DNA of 64,000 nucleotides from Holothuria scabra (GCA_037179385.1 CM074188.1:23143318-23207317), one strand, 5' to 3'. Shown: positions 25,222-38,167, counted from the stretch's first letter. The notes: generated by a model from the sequence alone, not told the origin. Made by a program: numbers and translations.

Positions 25222-27420
25222 AAGCAATGTCACAAAAGCCCCTCTCCAACCTAAATCAAGTCTCCTATAAGACTTTCCCACAGGGCAGAATCTGCATCTG
25301 TTGGCAAGTGGATGAGGGCATGGGAGGCCACTTGCATATCTCCGTCAAGACAAAAGGGTGCCCTCTCTACACAAATACTTGTTTACCAGGGTTAGCTGAG
25401 GGTAAGTGGGGATTGCCTAGGTAAATAGGAGTATGGAGCTAACACCAAGGTAAGTGTTGGGACTCAGAGATTTCCCAACCAAAAAGATGATAACATGCAC
25501 AAAGTCAGATTGTCCAGCAGAAAGCCAGACAAAGGACCACCCTATTTCCTATTGAAACCACCCAAACTGCCCTGTGACTTAATATCCACACTTCACATGA
25601 TGCGTGCTATCTACAGTTAGTAAAAGAAGATTTGCTCAATCTGCCCTTTATATGATCGTGTCATATTATGTCATACCAATATTCTTTTCTCTGCAGGAAC
25701 AAAAATGAAGATCATCTTGGCATAGCCTGATTTTTCCTAACCTATCTGGTATGAACTAATACCAGAAACAAAATAATCACAGATCTGGTAAGATGTAAGT
25801 TTCTGTTGGTATCATTCTACAATAGGCCTTTCTAAGTTGGAAATAGTGCTGAACCAAGTTTGACAAAATTATTGCCTTTATTTTTCTTTTAGTTTTTTTT
25901 TTTTAACACTTGTATATTTTCATACTTCATTCAAACATCCATCTAAAGTTTATCTATGGACCATTCAAAAGCTTCCACGACCATTGATTTTGTACAGTCT
26001 CAAAAGCATTTCCCCTCCAGACATGACACAGTCTCTTTGAAAAAAAGTTGTCACAACACAGGTGTGCAAGTCCAAAGGGTATTGGTTCTATGCATGGTGC
26101 TAGCCTGCATGTGTCCTTACCTGAGGTGAGACATGAGACATGTGGTTTACAGCCCCTGTTTTCATTGGTTCATGGTTGAGTCCTTTGAGACAAAACAATC
26201 TTTCTCTTTTCTCAAGTCCCTTTCACCTCATTTCTCGAGGGCAGTAAGGTTAAATGGTAACTTAATGCAGCAATTGAAAGACAAAACATTTTGTTTACTA
26301 TGTGGTTGAGCAAAATAGCATCCAACTTCATCTGTTTTCTTCCTAGTCAAGTGCAAGGCAGAATAAGTTTGAAGTTCATTTAGGAATGAAGACCGGTTAT
26401 TTCTGGAAGGAATTGTGGTAATTTATATATTATAACAACTGCAAGGGACAGGGGACCTCTCTGTTTGTTCTGGTTTTCTCAGTTTGAACTTGTGGTTTTC
26501 TTGTTTACTAGGCAATATTTGAGCAAAGATAAAAGCACAGATTTTGCAAACACTGGTCATTTTAGTGGCCAGTTGCTTTTGCCACAGGCCTAATGTTTGA
26601 TTAGCTACACATTTAGTTGTAGTTTTGTTTTCATGTATAGTATTAAAAGCTTTTGCTCTCATCTTGATTTATTGCACTGTCAAAATCCTCAGTTTGCTGT
26701 AAGTCGGTATTAATCACGTGAAGGTGGGGTCAAGTTGTAAAGAGGCCTCAAGTAAAGTGTTCAATAATGGGAGGGGCAAGGAGTTGTACAAGGGGGGAGG
26801 GGGGGAGAAGGAGAATAGGAATGTAAAAAGGAAAGAGAAAAGCTTTGATGGGGTGGGTAATGAGAGTTTTCAGATATTGTAAGCTTAACAATATGTTGTC
26901 AATTGTGCTGCTGCTTGTTACAACAGGGGCAAGGAAAGACTTTGAAATAGTAGCAATTAGGGCCTTTTATCCAGGTGTAAATCCCCTCCCCACAATATGA
27001 AATTAAAAGTGCACAGTGTAATTGTTCAAATTTACAGCATGCTTGCTTAATTTTGTTCGTCATGAAATTAAGCACAGTTCACACCCTATCTATGCCCAAC
27101 CACTGTCTGTCTTCTAACAGCATGTAATGTTACTGCATGGACAAGGTTGTTGGATGTTAGCATTTTTTAACTTTTTTAAAAGGCAAATTATTTACAATAA
27201 TTCAACAGCAATGAAAACCTTGGGTAACAGTACCTACTGAAGCTTTACATGTATGTTAGAGGGCAAGCCTGCACATACGTATTAGGGTTTCCCTCGAACA
27301 TGGCTGAAATGGACCCTGTGAAGACACCTTTGACCCTATGACATCATGTGAGAACTTTGTTGTGTGGCTTCTGTTTTTGCAGAAAATGCAATGCAGGCTA
27401 TGCAAAAAAGGTGGTTGCAA
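25222..27420. other. Noncoding stretch, one weak exon-like patch
   Basis: A patch at about 25288-25404 is flanked by an acceptor-like TTTCCCACAG and a donor-like GGTAAGTGGG, and one frame is open across it. The translation is unremarkable, and I regard it as probable chance. A G-rich run lies at 26790-26815. Confidence 0.35.
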
Positions 27421-27718
27421 ATAAATGGGTCAAGAGCAGTCACCCCCCCTCCCCCCCCCCCAAAAAAAAAAAAAAAAAACATATTTTTAAGCAACAGCCA
27501 AATATCAAAATTTTCTTCCTATTTCTCATAAAGAGTGTCTGCCATCATTTTGTATGACTTCAATATTGCAAATCCTATAATTGAAGCAGTTATACTTGGC
27601 TGTAGTAAATTTCACAATTGAAAAAAAAAATGTTATCACATGATTCTCAACTGCCAATCATGTAACAGGACAGTTTACTACACTACTTTAAGTTGGAGTG
27701 ACTGCTCTTGCCCTTTAA
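27421..27718 (-). mobile_element. MITE-2 copy with poly-C/poly-A expansion
   Basis: The left end is GGGTCAAGAGCAGTCACC and the right end GGAGTGACTGCTCTTGCCC followed by TTAA (27715-27718). The left TTAA has decayed. Just inside the left terminus is a long C-run followed by an A-run (27442-27479), absent from other copies, so the element has gained a low-complexity expansion. Confidence 0.75.
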
Positions 27719-28622
27719 CCATAATACCTAATTTTGACCAGCACGTGTTTAGTTTCATTTTTGGCATGATCTTCATATGTATTTTTCTTATATTTACTTT
27801 TCATAATTTTTTTTGTTTTTCAGTTTACCCTATTCTGCAACTTAAAAATTAAAATTTGCATACAATGCTTTCATCCAACTACTCTGTGCCCCCTCCCCCC
27901 ATCCCTTCCTTCCCTTCGCACTCCGTTTATGAGCCCTATACCCATAAGAATTAAGTCATCCACATAAATCATGTAGGGCAGGGCAAATGCCAATTGCATC
28001 ACACCATTCAATTAATCAGCAAGTGACAGGCAAGGGACCCCATAAAGCAGATATCAACCAATTCTTCAACTCTTCAACCCAATTTTTTTCAAAAAAAATT
28101 GTGCTAGCTGGACAAATACCTGTTATAATCTTGCATGTAGGCTATCCCTGCAAGAGGTCTTCAAATATACACAAACAGTGAAATATTTTAACCACAAATA
28201 TTTTTGCCTTTTTTGCCTTGATTTTGTCCCCCACACCCCATAGAAGCATAAACTAGCCTGAAAGCTTGGCATCTGTCAATGATGGTAAATGCTTGCTCTC
28301 TTTTGCTGAACTGCAAGGCAGAGATGAGTGTTGAAAAACATCTAAGAATATAAAGATATGTTATTTCTAGGGAGGGGACAGCTTGAGATAAATGTTGTTT
28401 GAAGCAGTGACATTTGTAAGTTTATGGCATGGTTGGCATTCTTACCAGGTAGTGTTGTATGGCTGTTTGAAGTTTATTGCACTGACTGTTATAATATAAG
28501 ATGATTCCAGGGTTAGGTCGCCAGCTGTTGTGGTCAGTGAAAAAAACTGTTTTTAGTGTGGCAATCAATCATGCACTCTGTGGTGGTGTTTTTGCAGGGG
28601 CACCTGGGAGGGGGAGAAAGAA
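27719..28622. other. Noncoding stretch, nothing recognised
   Basis: AT-rich with a C-rich patch near 27890. No gene or repeat family recognised. Confidence 0.5.
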
Positions 28623-29387
28623 TGAGACTATGCCAGACTTTGAATAATAAGAAGTAAAGGTAAATTACATGGGGAGTGTGGGCTTGGTGATTGGAGTTGC
28701 CAGTGTCTTTCACTGCCATGCCAGTGTTTGCATAATAATATGCTAAACCTTGCATAATGAGGAGTAAAAGTAAATTAATTGCATGGTGAATATAGGCTTG
28801 GTGATTGGAGTTGCCAGTGTCTTTCACTGCCATGCCAACCTTTGCATAATAATATGCTAAACCTTGCTTAATGAGGAGTAAAAGTAAATTAATTTCATGG
28901 TGAATTTAGGCTTGGTGATTGGAGTTGCCAGTGTCTTTCGCTGCCATGCCAACCTTTGCATAATAATATGCTAAACTTTGCATAATGAGGAGTAAAAGTA
29001 AATTAATTGCATGGTGAATTTAGGCTTGGTGATTGGAGTTGCCAGTGTCTTTCACTGCCATGCCAACCTTTGCATAATAATATGCTAAACCTTGCATAAT
29101 GAGGAGTAAAAGTAAATTAATTGCATGGTGAATTTAGGCTTGGTGATTGGAGTTGCCAGTGTCTTTCACTGCCATGCCAACCTTTGCATAATAATATGCT
29201 AAACCTTGCATAATGAGGAGTAAAAGTAAATTAATTGCATGGTGAATTTAGGCTTGGTGATAGGAGTTGCCAGTGTCTTTCGCTGCCATGCCAACCTTTG
29301 CATAATAATATGCTAAACTTTGCATAATGAGGAGTAAAGGTAAATTAATTGCATGGTGAATTTAGGCTTGGTGATAGGAGTTGCCAG
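28623..29387. repeat. 114-bp tandem array, about 6.7 copies
   Basis: The marker GGAGTTGCCAGT recurs at 28693, 28807, 28921, 29035, 29149, 29263 and 29377, exactly 114 bases apart every time. Each full unit also carries TTTGCATAATAATATGC and GGAGTAAAAGTAAATTAA. The outermost left unit is diverged and the inner ones nearly identical, as expected from unequal exchange. The period is a multiple of three, but every unit contains stops, so this is not a protein repeat. Confidence 0.95.
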
Positions 29388-29640
29388 TCTACTTCACTCC
29401 TCACCTGCCTCCTCTCACCTCATGTTTATCAGGCATTTATACCTATACTTACCATCTGGCAAACTATTAACACTGTGGTTACCCTACCAGGAGAGGGCAT
29501 CCTACACCCCATAACTTCTCCATTTTGCCTCGCTCGCGTTAGACGTACATCTCTGTCTGGCAACTGTTTTGGGGAACTAATTTTGGTCTTAGGGCCGGCT
29601 GTGCTTTCCTGATTGAATGTGATGTGAAATTTAAATAACA
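29388..29640. other. Short CpG-bearing segment beside the array
   Basis: Immediately after the array the composition changes: GCCTCGCTCGCGTTAGACG stands out against the CpG-poor surroundings. Both strands have open frames of 70-87 codons here (29349-29612 plus, 29429-29641 minus). I recognise neither product and see no clear splice sites, so neither is called. Confidence 0.3.
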
Positions 29641-30120
29641 TGTATTATGTGTAATGGGAAAACTTGGGTTATGGTTCTTTAATAGCCAGTAGAAGGAAAT
29701 ATTAAATGTCAACACTGATATATTCGTTTCATGAACCTTGCAATATACCTGTGATTACTAAAACAGACACCATATTTAGTCTGGAAACATAAATCACCAC
29801 AACATGAATGTTTAATAAATGGGTACAAGTGGTCCATGCATGTTGTTTGCTATGGGCTCCCTGGTCCCAGTACATTTTATTCATGAAGAATGAAGTGAAA
29901 ATAAGTCACAAATTATAAAATTTCTTGTTTGTATTTGGATAAATATAGTTTCATAGACTGCTAAAGAATTCTATGCAGGAATGTCAGACAGCTCCAGTCT
30001 GGCTGTAGTAAATGATTTGCTGCTTCATCCACAAAATTAAAACTTCATCAGCTCTGAGGCTATAGTTACAGGCCCATCATGATACTTACAAAATGTACAA
30101 ATACGAAGTTTAACTGTTCA

Positions 30121-30374
30121 ATATAGGGCAAGAGCAATCACCTTAAACTTCTATAGAAGCAACAGCTAAGTCTGAACACAATTTTTGCCTTGTTTCTCTA
30201 TCTTCAAAGTATTTTTTCATTATATTAAAGTACAACAGTATTGCACATTCAGGGTAAATCAATCAGTTACACCTTGTAAATTGCACAAGTAAAGCAAGAT
30301 CCTTATGAGCCAATCATGAAAAAGGATAGTAGTGTACCAATTATTTCAAGTTGGGATGACTGCATTTCCCCTGT
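30121..30374 (-). mobile_element. MITE-2 copy, diverged ends
   Basis: Left end AGGGCAAGAGCAATCACCTT, then GAAGCAACAGCTAAGTC, CCAATCATGAAAAAGGATAG and AGTTGGGATGACTGCATTT. The flanking TTAA copies are mutated. It lies only 57 bases from a MITE-1 copy. Confidence 0.65.
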
Positions 30375-30431
30375 GAACATAAACTTCATACATGTCCAAA
30401 TTGGACTGTGAAGTACTGTCTTAGTTACAAT

Positions 30432-30737
30432 TTAAAGGCCCAGTTCTCTCACCCCAAACAGTACCAATTCTCCTAACCTTCTTACTTAAGCCCCTCCCAC
30501 AATTGTCTGAAATTCATCCTCATCCAGACACAATCTCAATTTATTGCATCAGGGTGGAGTATAGAAAAACTCAATTTATATAATCAGAACACTCTCAGTA
30601 CCATTCATGCTGTGTAATATAAGCTTTGGCACTCTGCATTGTTTGAATTAGCTGTCAATCAAAGAGCTTAGCCAGTTGATAATTTCAGTACCTGCGTACT
30701 GAAATTGTAGTTTTGTGTGAGAGATACGGCCCTTTAA
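30432..30737 (-). mobile_element. MITE-1 copy, inverted
   Basis: TTAA at 30432-30435 and 30734-30737. The left end is AGGCCCAGTTCTCTCACCCC, which is the right terminus of the plus-oriented copies. Internal landmarks CCCCTCCCACAATTGTCTG and GCTGTCAATCAAAGAGCT are intact. Confidence 0.8.
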
Positions 30738-32821
30738 AATACACTGTGGCATGCACCCAATCCTGAGATAACTCTAATTCTGACGAATACAGAATTCGCA
30801 CCAAGTTCTCTGGTAGTAATTGGTTGGTTGCATGAATGCCATCTGGAACAAAAGACATGATTGAAAACAGTTAAGGTTTACAGCATATCATTTCTCAGGT
30901 GTTTCAGTCTTTCTGAAGCTTTTGAATTTGACTTAGTTAAGACTAAAATTGGATAGATAGTCTTTACAGCTGGCAATTTTCCAAGCTACTCTTTTAAAAT
31001 CTGTCATCTGTGAACTTGGTGTTGTTATTCCCACTTTAGCCTGTCTTATGTAATCAAAGCCAAAGTGAACTGCGTTGGTAAATAAGGTACCCTTGGAAGA
31101 GATTGTTTGGTGCCATTCAAGGATCATATCTATCTCCAAGGGGCCCTTATAAATATTGGACTGGATTATTTGTTAAATTAGTGGGCCTATACCTTTAACT
31201 TAGGGTAGTTGCAGACAGTCAGACAAGTCCAACTGTGGTCTGAAAAGATTTCAGGTAAGGAGCATTTGAAGAGAATAAACAGCTATCCTGCCCTTTCTGA
31301 AATATCATTTTTGAAAGAAGTTTAAACTATATAGAAGTCATGTGATTTTAAAGTTGTTTTTGAAGATGGTGTGCACTTGTATGTTAACTTCTGCTGTAGA
31401 CTTACGCAAGTATCCCAGGGACAGAGATTGTGCCGGGGGGGGGGGGCTTAGCCTTTCCACTTTGTCTGCTGTAAGCATTTTGGGCAGCACTTCCTGTGCT
31501 GTTGTATTTTTGAACATATGGGCTGTCTTGGTGGTTAGGCCACTTCCTCCCCCCCCCCCTCCCTCACTATAAAAATTCACTCTGCTGCCCCTGTATCCTT
31601 CTGTTACACAAATCAACCAGTCTGCCAGTCTGTCTGTACTTCCTGGTGACTTCCGTCAATATGTGCTTGCCTTTTTTTAGAGTGTTCACATTTTATCCTC
31701 ATGCTATCTGCATATTGATATAAATTATCTCTCATGATGGTCCCCCTGAATGTAAATACATGCATTTGATCTTTAAATTAAAGAAAGAAATTCCTTCTGA
31801 AAAAAATTAGCAACTGTCATGTCATTACATCAAGTAGCAGTTACAAACAATTCTGGAATAGAATGTATGTTGGCGTACATCATGTTCATAAAAAATTCTG
31901 CCCTCTAAATGTTTCGTGATCATTATTTTAAAAGGGGTTGGTGTGAAAGGTTAAAATGATCTGTCTGGGAAAGAGTTCATTAGAGATTCTACCCCTTGAA
32001 AGTGGAAGGTCATGACTTGGCGGATGATAGCCTAATGACTTGGTTGATTTGAAAACAATAGAAAACTGCAGACAACAATAGGTGCTCACTGAACCATGTT
32101 ATCTGCAACAATGTTACTTTTCAAGGACAGGACAGGATAAGTTTGTCCAAGTTTCAGGAGAGTGGATTCTTTAATGTGGCTCAAACTGAGGAAGCGATCA
32201 AAATTGCAATCATGATGCATTTTTTCACTGTTGAATTTCCAATGGATCTAGGCTCCCAAGCTCCTACCTTCCTCCCCCCTTCTTATTACATCACTGATAC
32301 CAGGCTTAAAAATTTTTAGTTTCTCATCAATATGAAAGTTGCTGGCTGTTCTCACTGGATGTAGAGGAAGTTTGCCAGGAAAATGCATAGAAAGAAAGAG
32401 AAAGGAAGATTAGGCAGTGGCATAAATAAACCAAGTTCTCATTTGTTGCTACTTGCAAGCAATTACATGAATAAATTTATCTTGATAGGTGTGCTTACAT
32501 TTCATTCCTTTGAAACTATTTCAGTGGGTCACACCCTTCATTATGTAAATTAATGTTACACTTCACTGCTATGTATTTTAAAGTACGTTGCAATAAAGAT
32601 GGACTCCATAGAGGCTTTGCAATTACATCATAGATCTGCCATTCTGGGGGACAAACATGCCAAATACATGTGGCTTTCTGCTGAATGCACTGCACAGTGT
32701 GCACTGTGGTATAGCCGCATAGGCGGTGTTTACACGTTTACTACTTAGTTACCTGTCCTCCAACATGGCTGCAAGGGAGTATAATGACATCATATGACAA
32801 GTCTCCATAGTAACCAGACCA
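30738..32821. other. Noncoding stretch
   Basis: Includes a G-run at 31436-31447 and a C-run at 31550-31560. A 51-base patch ending at 31253 is open in one frame and ends at a good donor (CAG/GTAAGG). It is too short to support an exon by itself. Confidence 0.4.
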
Positions 32822-33050
32822 ACTGTATGGTCAGTGGTTAAAGCTTCAGACTTGCAGTCAGAGGGTTAAGAGTTTGAGTCTTGGCCGGAACATTCAGAAG
32901 ACTAAAAACGGAACCTACTGCGATTGTGCTTGGTGCTCAGCATAAGCAAAAACAAGCCAGTGAGCCACAACTGGAAAAAAGGCCATGGCCATTCCCTCTT
33001 TTCACTAATTGGTTGGACACTGGGCCGTAAAACACCATCTAACTAACAAA
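32822..33050 (+). mobile_element. tRNA-derived SINE, reference copy
   Basis: The head carries an A-box-like TGGTCAGTGGTTAAAG (from 32828), an anticodon-arm-like segment, and a B-box-like AGAGTTTGAGTCTTGG at about 32870-32885, spaced as in a tRNA promoter for RNA polymerase III. The body follows (ACGGAACCTACTGCG, GCTCAGCATAAGC, AACAAGCCAGTGAGCC, CTGGAAAAAAGGCCATGG), then the tail GGGCCGTAAAACACC with ATCTAACTAAC. At least seven other copies or fragments lie in the window. Confidence 0.8.
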
Positions 33051-34424
33051 TCTATAATAACCAATATATTCCATTGATATTTTTAAATGAAGAAATCTCT
33101 AGTGCTTTTGGATATGATGCAAACCTTTCCAGTTTCTTCTAAGGTCTACCAGCTTCAGTTCAGTGAATCCAAACCACAACAAGTAGGTTACATCTCTTGT
33201 GAGTTGAGCAAAGTGGAAACTTATTCAAACTGGTGTTGAGCGTGATATCAGTGACCCATAAGGTCAGGTGCCACTTTTGAAAGCAAATTGATTGAGTTTT
33301 GCCATTGAATTCATGAGTGAGTTGCCCAGGAAAGCCCAAATATTTAGATCTTATTTCAAGTATTGTCAATAAAATTGGGGTAAAGCACAAACAACTTGTG
33401 TAAGTCTTATTCATGTCAGTCACCTTAAAGGCTTGCAATCACAAACACTGCTTGTACAATTTCCAGTTCAGAGTTAGAAATGGAGTGTTAAATTTATGTC
33501 TGATTCTGGAGTATTATAGCAGTCACTTTGTTTTGGAAAGTGCTAGTCAATGGCATGGCCAAGATGTCAATGTTTGGGAGGGGGAGGGGGATAAGCAAGG
33601 GCAAAGAATAATGTTAGGGGGACATATATTTTCTTGTGCAGTGGGATACCCAGCCCCTGGATGCCATTCCTGGGGATCCAAGGGGGGAAGCCCCAGAAGC
33701 TCAGTTCTAAGGTGCATGTCTTTGGATGTAAAATCAAGTCTCTGGAGGGATATTATACATTATCTGTTAACCCCTACCTCCTAACTGACCTTACTCCCAC
33801 GTGACCTTATTTGGGGGGGTGGGCAAGTGGGGGAAAGGACAATATCTTCGAGGGCAAATCTCCCCCGGTCCCCTCTTTCCCCTCTCCCACTGCCCTGTAG
33901 TGCTGCCACTGGTACTGGCGTGTATAGGCAAACAAGGCAAGGATACAAGGGGGCACTTGCCCTTCCAATTTGGACAGAAACAGTTGGCCGATTTGGACAC
34001 TGAACATTGGAAAAACATGATAAATGGTGCCATTATTTAAGCAGTTTCTCTTTTCCTCCCTACAAAAACTACCCCTGTATTCATATGGGTGCTACAGTAG
34101 CTATCACTGAGGTAGCTAGTAGCAATGGTCAGAGTGCTGGCGGCAACTGGCAGATCATTACCCCTCTCTTTGGGCTTTTTATACTTTTTGGAAGGAACTT
34201 TTGTGTATACTTGGCTGCCATGATGTTACAATTGTTCTATATTTGATATGCCATGATGCAATGTGCTGACAATTTTTTATCTGGAGAATATAATTGGTTT
34301 AATTCAGAGGCACCAATGTTAATTGAACTCCATCCCTTCTTAAGCTGTAACTTAAAAGAAATTATGTAAATTGCTTTAACCCCCCTTCCCCACCCTTCCA
34401 TTTCCACCCTGTTCCCTTCACTTC
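33051..34424. other. Noncoding stretch with GC-rich patches
   Basis: G- and C-rich patches at 33570-33700 and 33811-33960, with CCCGG and GGGGGGGTGGGC runs, look like decayed element ends or low-complexity DNA. Open frames of up to 123 codons across them (33413-33784) are not credible proteins. Confidence 0.4.
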
Positions 34425-34735
34425 AGTCTTAGACAAAACTTTTAGTGCACTCAATTGTCATAATATTCATAAATCTCAGTAGGTTCACATGAAACCCTCA
34501 CTCCCAGGTCCTCTCAGGCCCTCCCAATTTTGCACGTAGAAATAGTGAGTGATTGTGTGCTGTGAACATCATAACTGTGGTCAACATTGGAATGGGTTAG
34601 TAAGTTGGTTAGGTAGAGTTTTACCCCCAGTTTCCAACCTATTGGTTCAAGTCGAGCCTGACCATGGCCTTTTTTCCAGTTGTGGCTCACAGACTTGGGA
34701 GCAGCTAGGGACACGAAAATTTTGTCCAAGATTGT
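34425..34735. mobile_element. MITE-3 copy C, interrupted by a SINE fragment
   Basis: The left part (TCTTAGACAAAACT, CATAATATTCATAAATCTCAG, AACTGTGGTCAACATTG) and the right part (GGGACACGAAAATTTTGTCC, AAGATTGT) align with copies A and B. Between them, about 34597-34700, is a minus-strand fragment of the tRNA-derived SINE (tail through CACAACTGGAAAAAAGGCC). The copy is diverged, so it is older than copies A and B. Confidence 0.7.
34597..34700 (-). mobile_element. SINE fragment nested in MITE-3 copy C
   Basis: Carries the SINE tail (GTAAAACTCTACCTAACC on the minus strand) and the body up to GTGAGCCACAACTGG, then stops. A 5'-truncated retrotransposition event explains the shape. Confidence 0.65.
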
Positions 34736-37427
34736 CTGCTAGTCACAAGAGCCAAATCTGTTGGAGGAAAAAAACATGTTATGTTCTTTAGGATGGCTGG
34801 GGTGTTAAAATGTGGTATGATAGATGTGACAAATGTGTGATCAAAACACTGTGGTAGCTGTTGTCATCTTGTTTGTCTGTTTGCATACCTGTAATGCAAA
34901 TTTAATATCCTGTATTTGTCCATCAAATAATAAAACAGATGAGAGAGCCAAATGATTTGCTGTTCTCATTGTCACCCAAAATTTAGCATGCACATGCTTC
35001 TTTCCAATAAATGTCAAAAGAGTTTATGACTTTCACTGTTGCTTTCTCTACATATATCTGTAGTTTTCCACCAGGTATTTTTTGGAAGGTAACCATTTTT
35101 CATCAGGGTATGATGGCTATTTAACTTGGTTCTTATCAGGTGTGCATGTCACAAATGGCCAAAATTGGGCATCTGGACAAGATCATTTTGATAAGAAGGT
35201 CAAAGGTCGTAACATTTCATCTTTTATGGTTGTCTATGGGAAAGAAAAAATGCTTTGGAAGATTTAGCAACACAATAGACAGAAGATTTTTGGAATGTTT
35301 ATTCATTTTGAATGTCTTCTTCTTCTACTGTTGACAGCTATTCTACACAATAGGAAAGATTTATGAAATACAAGGCTTTACCATTCTTTAGATGAGAGAA
35401 TAGATGATACTTAGAAGTTGTTTGTTTTTAAAACCGATTTAGTGGTAGTAAGGTAGGTCCCCCTCTGGCCTGACTTGATCCAGGGTAATAAGTAGTTTCC
35501 CCTATGGTTGGAGCAAATCCCCAGGTAAGCCTAGACTGACCCAGAGACAGAGTAATTTAGTAAGAGGCAGTGCTAGTTGGACAAGATGGACTTTTCTGAG
35601 TTACTGGCTGTTGTGGATATAAACACCTGCTCTTATCAATTGAAGGATGTTTTCTTTGTCCCCCTCCCACTCCACCCTACTCCAGACTGAGGTGAGTCAA
35701 CTGTTACTCATGAATCCAGATTGTGATGCAGGGGGTGTTGAAGTTCTCCAACTATTAATGTGTCAAAGCAATCCTTAGTTGGCCAAGGTTCTGTCATGTT
35801 TTATAGAATGTTAGGTCAATTGTGTGACAGAAGGGAGGGGTGTGTCAACTTGTCAAGGTATAAATATGTTTGACACTCCAAATGTATGTTGCCCAATTTG
35901 TCTTGAGGGTTGAAGGGTGATTCTTACAATTTATAAGTGCAGAAGTAATGAGAAGTTCATACTGTAGACTTACATGGCTGGGAATGGAGAAGAGGGGGCT
36001 GACTTTTATGTCTTTCATCATTGTGTGCACATGCCTTCTCAAAATAAGAGCACATCAACCCCACCTCTTAGCTACATGTCAGATCAAAATAAGCTGGGAG
36101 AACTGCATCTAGTTAAATACTTGCATGTTTGCATCTCAATCTCATGGTCACATTTTACACATTTACCCTTGAAAACATCTTTCACGCTTCTTTATTTTAT
36201 TTTACTGTATAGCTTGCTTCCACCTTGAGTTGGGTTTTGCCTGATGGCATTTTAAGTGATTGGTTGAGTGGAGAATGACACTAATTGCAGCTACATAAAT
36301 CTGTGGTGATTAACTCCGCACATGGAACATATTAAACACACCACTGAGTTTCCATTTCCATAATTGAAGAAACTGAAAAAGTTCAATTGATGATGGGCTG
36401 ATATGTTGCGTGATATCTTTGCAATAATATACGGTGATAGATAGTGCATATTTAATCATTGATGTTGGTAATCTTCAAAACTCTGAAGCAAAAGCACAGC
36501 ATTGGAAGAAATTTGCAAGTCAAATAATCCTAAAATGCATGTTATGCCATTGGTTCAGAACTTCCAGAATGAATGGTATATGCACAAAATAAGCTGTATT
36601 CAACCTAGTGTCTTGAATATCTATATTTCAGAAGGTATCCATCACACCTCCCCTGGCCCTAACTACTCCTTTTCTCCAATGTGATCAGTTTGCTGACAGG
36701 TACAGTAAGTGCTACACTGATCACTTATTCTTAGAAACTTTGATCTAGGTACTATGTGTGATCTTTTACCAAATATTTAGTACCAAATATTTAGCAACTT
36801 TACATATACTGATGACCAGCAGATGTCATAACCCCCTACCTCTAGATGGTGTTAAGACATTGTAATAGGATGGGTACAAATTTGTCTCTTAACATTTGGT
36901 GAAGCACCTCAAGGGGCAAATAAAAGTTTTCAGATTTAATTAGCTAGGCATTAGTTTTAGAACTAACTTAAAACTATTGATGACATGCAATCAGCAATAT
37001 AGGAAGAAGGTTGTGTGGGTTATGGGCAATCTGCATGTGACTGTAGCTCAAATTATAGCATAGATATATTACCTGTTTTCAATAGATCACTATTGGCCAA
37101 TATTCTCTATTTTTGTCTTGTATCATTATGAGACTATGAGGTAATGGTGCTAGTATGCTAGTATTCCCAGGGTTTGTTTTTCCCAGGGTTTATTCCTGGT
37201 GCCTTACCCTAACCCTATCTCTAACCCATACCCCCAGCCAGTCCCAAATTTCAGCCACAAACCCTGAACCTAATAACCCTTGGAAAGTAATTAAACTGAT
37301 ATTGGGTACATTGAAGCTTGAGAACGTTACACCTTGGGGATATTGAAGCTAAACCAACTGACTGAAATTATTAGAAAACGGGAAACATCAAAGGGAGCTA
37401 AATTTTAACCTAGAGAACATTAGGTTA
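34736..37427. other. Noncoding stretch, nothing recognised
   Basis: AT-rich with isolated C-rich patches. The open frame at 35082-35267 (61 codons) lacks a donor and is not recognised. Confidence 0.45.
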
Positions 37428-37540
37428 ATGGGTTAAATGAGGTCTGACAGAGTCAATTTCTCACCAATTGGTTTAAGTTGGGCTTACCACGGTCTTAATT
37501 TTTCTAGATGTGGATCAGCGGGAACAGTGGTTGGACCATG
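37428..37540 (-). mobile_element. SINE fragment, diverged
   Basis: Contains CCAATTGGTTTAAGTTGGGC, the uninterrupted form of the sequence that is split by MITE-1 at 62953. CACGGTCTTAATTTTTCTAG and GATCAGCGGGAAC follow, recalling the SINE body with many changes. Confidence 0.55.
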
Positions 37541-38167
37541 AGATCTTAGGTAAAATGGATTTCAGTCATGCTGGTAACTTAATTTCCAAACACCCTACAA
37601 TTCATAAAAACACTGTATTGTATTTTGTGTATTTGGCACTAGTCCCAATATTTCTAATACCCAAGAATATTTAGAGCGGATACAACATTTATTTGTAGTG
37701 GGTTATGCATGAAGTATAGATTGTTGTGTCAGGGAGCTACCAGCTTTTTGGTATTGGAAAGGCATTGGCAATGGGTTAGCCTCCCCTCCCCCCCCCCCAC
37801 CGCCCCAACTTGTGTGTGAACATGTGTGTGTCTGAATCCTTCAAAACTGTCATGGAGGAACTTAGTGGAACCATCAAATAAACCTACACGTTTTTGCACT
37901 CATGGATTTTTCAGAGGTGCAGGGAGTGAGGCACAGTTTATATCTATAAACCACATCATAGGGAATACCATCATTTTCATGTGATATGGCTGCCATGTTT
38001 TGGCAGTATGATAAATTATAGTTTACCGCTTGTTACAAATGGAAGCACTTTATCAATCCCTTGCAACAAGTTTAAAAAGACATAGATCTTTAATGGAGAC
38101 ATATGCACCTGAGGCATTGGATGACTTGAGCAGTACTTGTTGCTGCTATAATTTGACATCATTTTCT

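Noticed and set aside
25288..25404. Exon-like patch with acceptor and GGTAAGT donor
   Set aside because: A single unsupported patch with a bland translation and no partner exon; judged chance.
28534..28833. 99-codon minus-strand frame with an internal protein repeat
   Set aside because: The repetition is simply the 114-bp array read in one frame; stops occur in later units.
32828..32890. tRNA gene
   Set aside because: The A- and B-box-like motifs belong to a SINE head; no complete cloverleaf or acceptor stem.
33413..33784. 123-codon plus-strand open frame
   Set aside because: The second half is translated G-rich low-complexity DNA; no protein character.
34514..34791. Open frames on both strands of 71-80 codons
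   Set aside because: They translate the nested SINE/MITE-3 sequence.
37198..37240. CCCTAACCC-like words suggesting telomeric repeat
   Set aside because: Only two or three irregular units (CCCTAACCCTATCTCTAACCC); no array.
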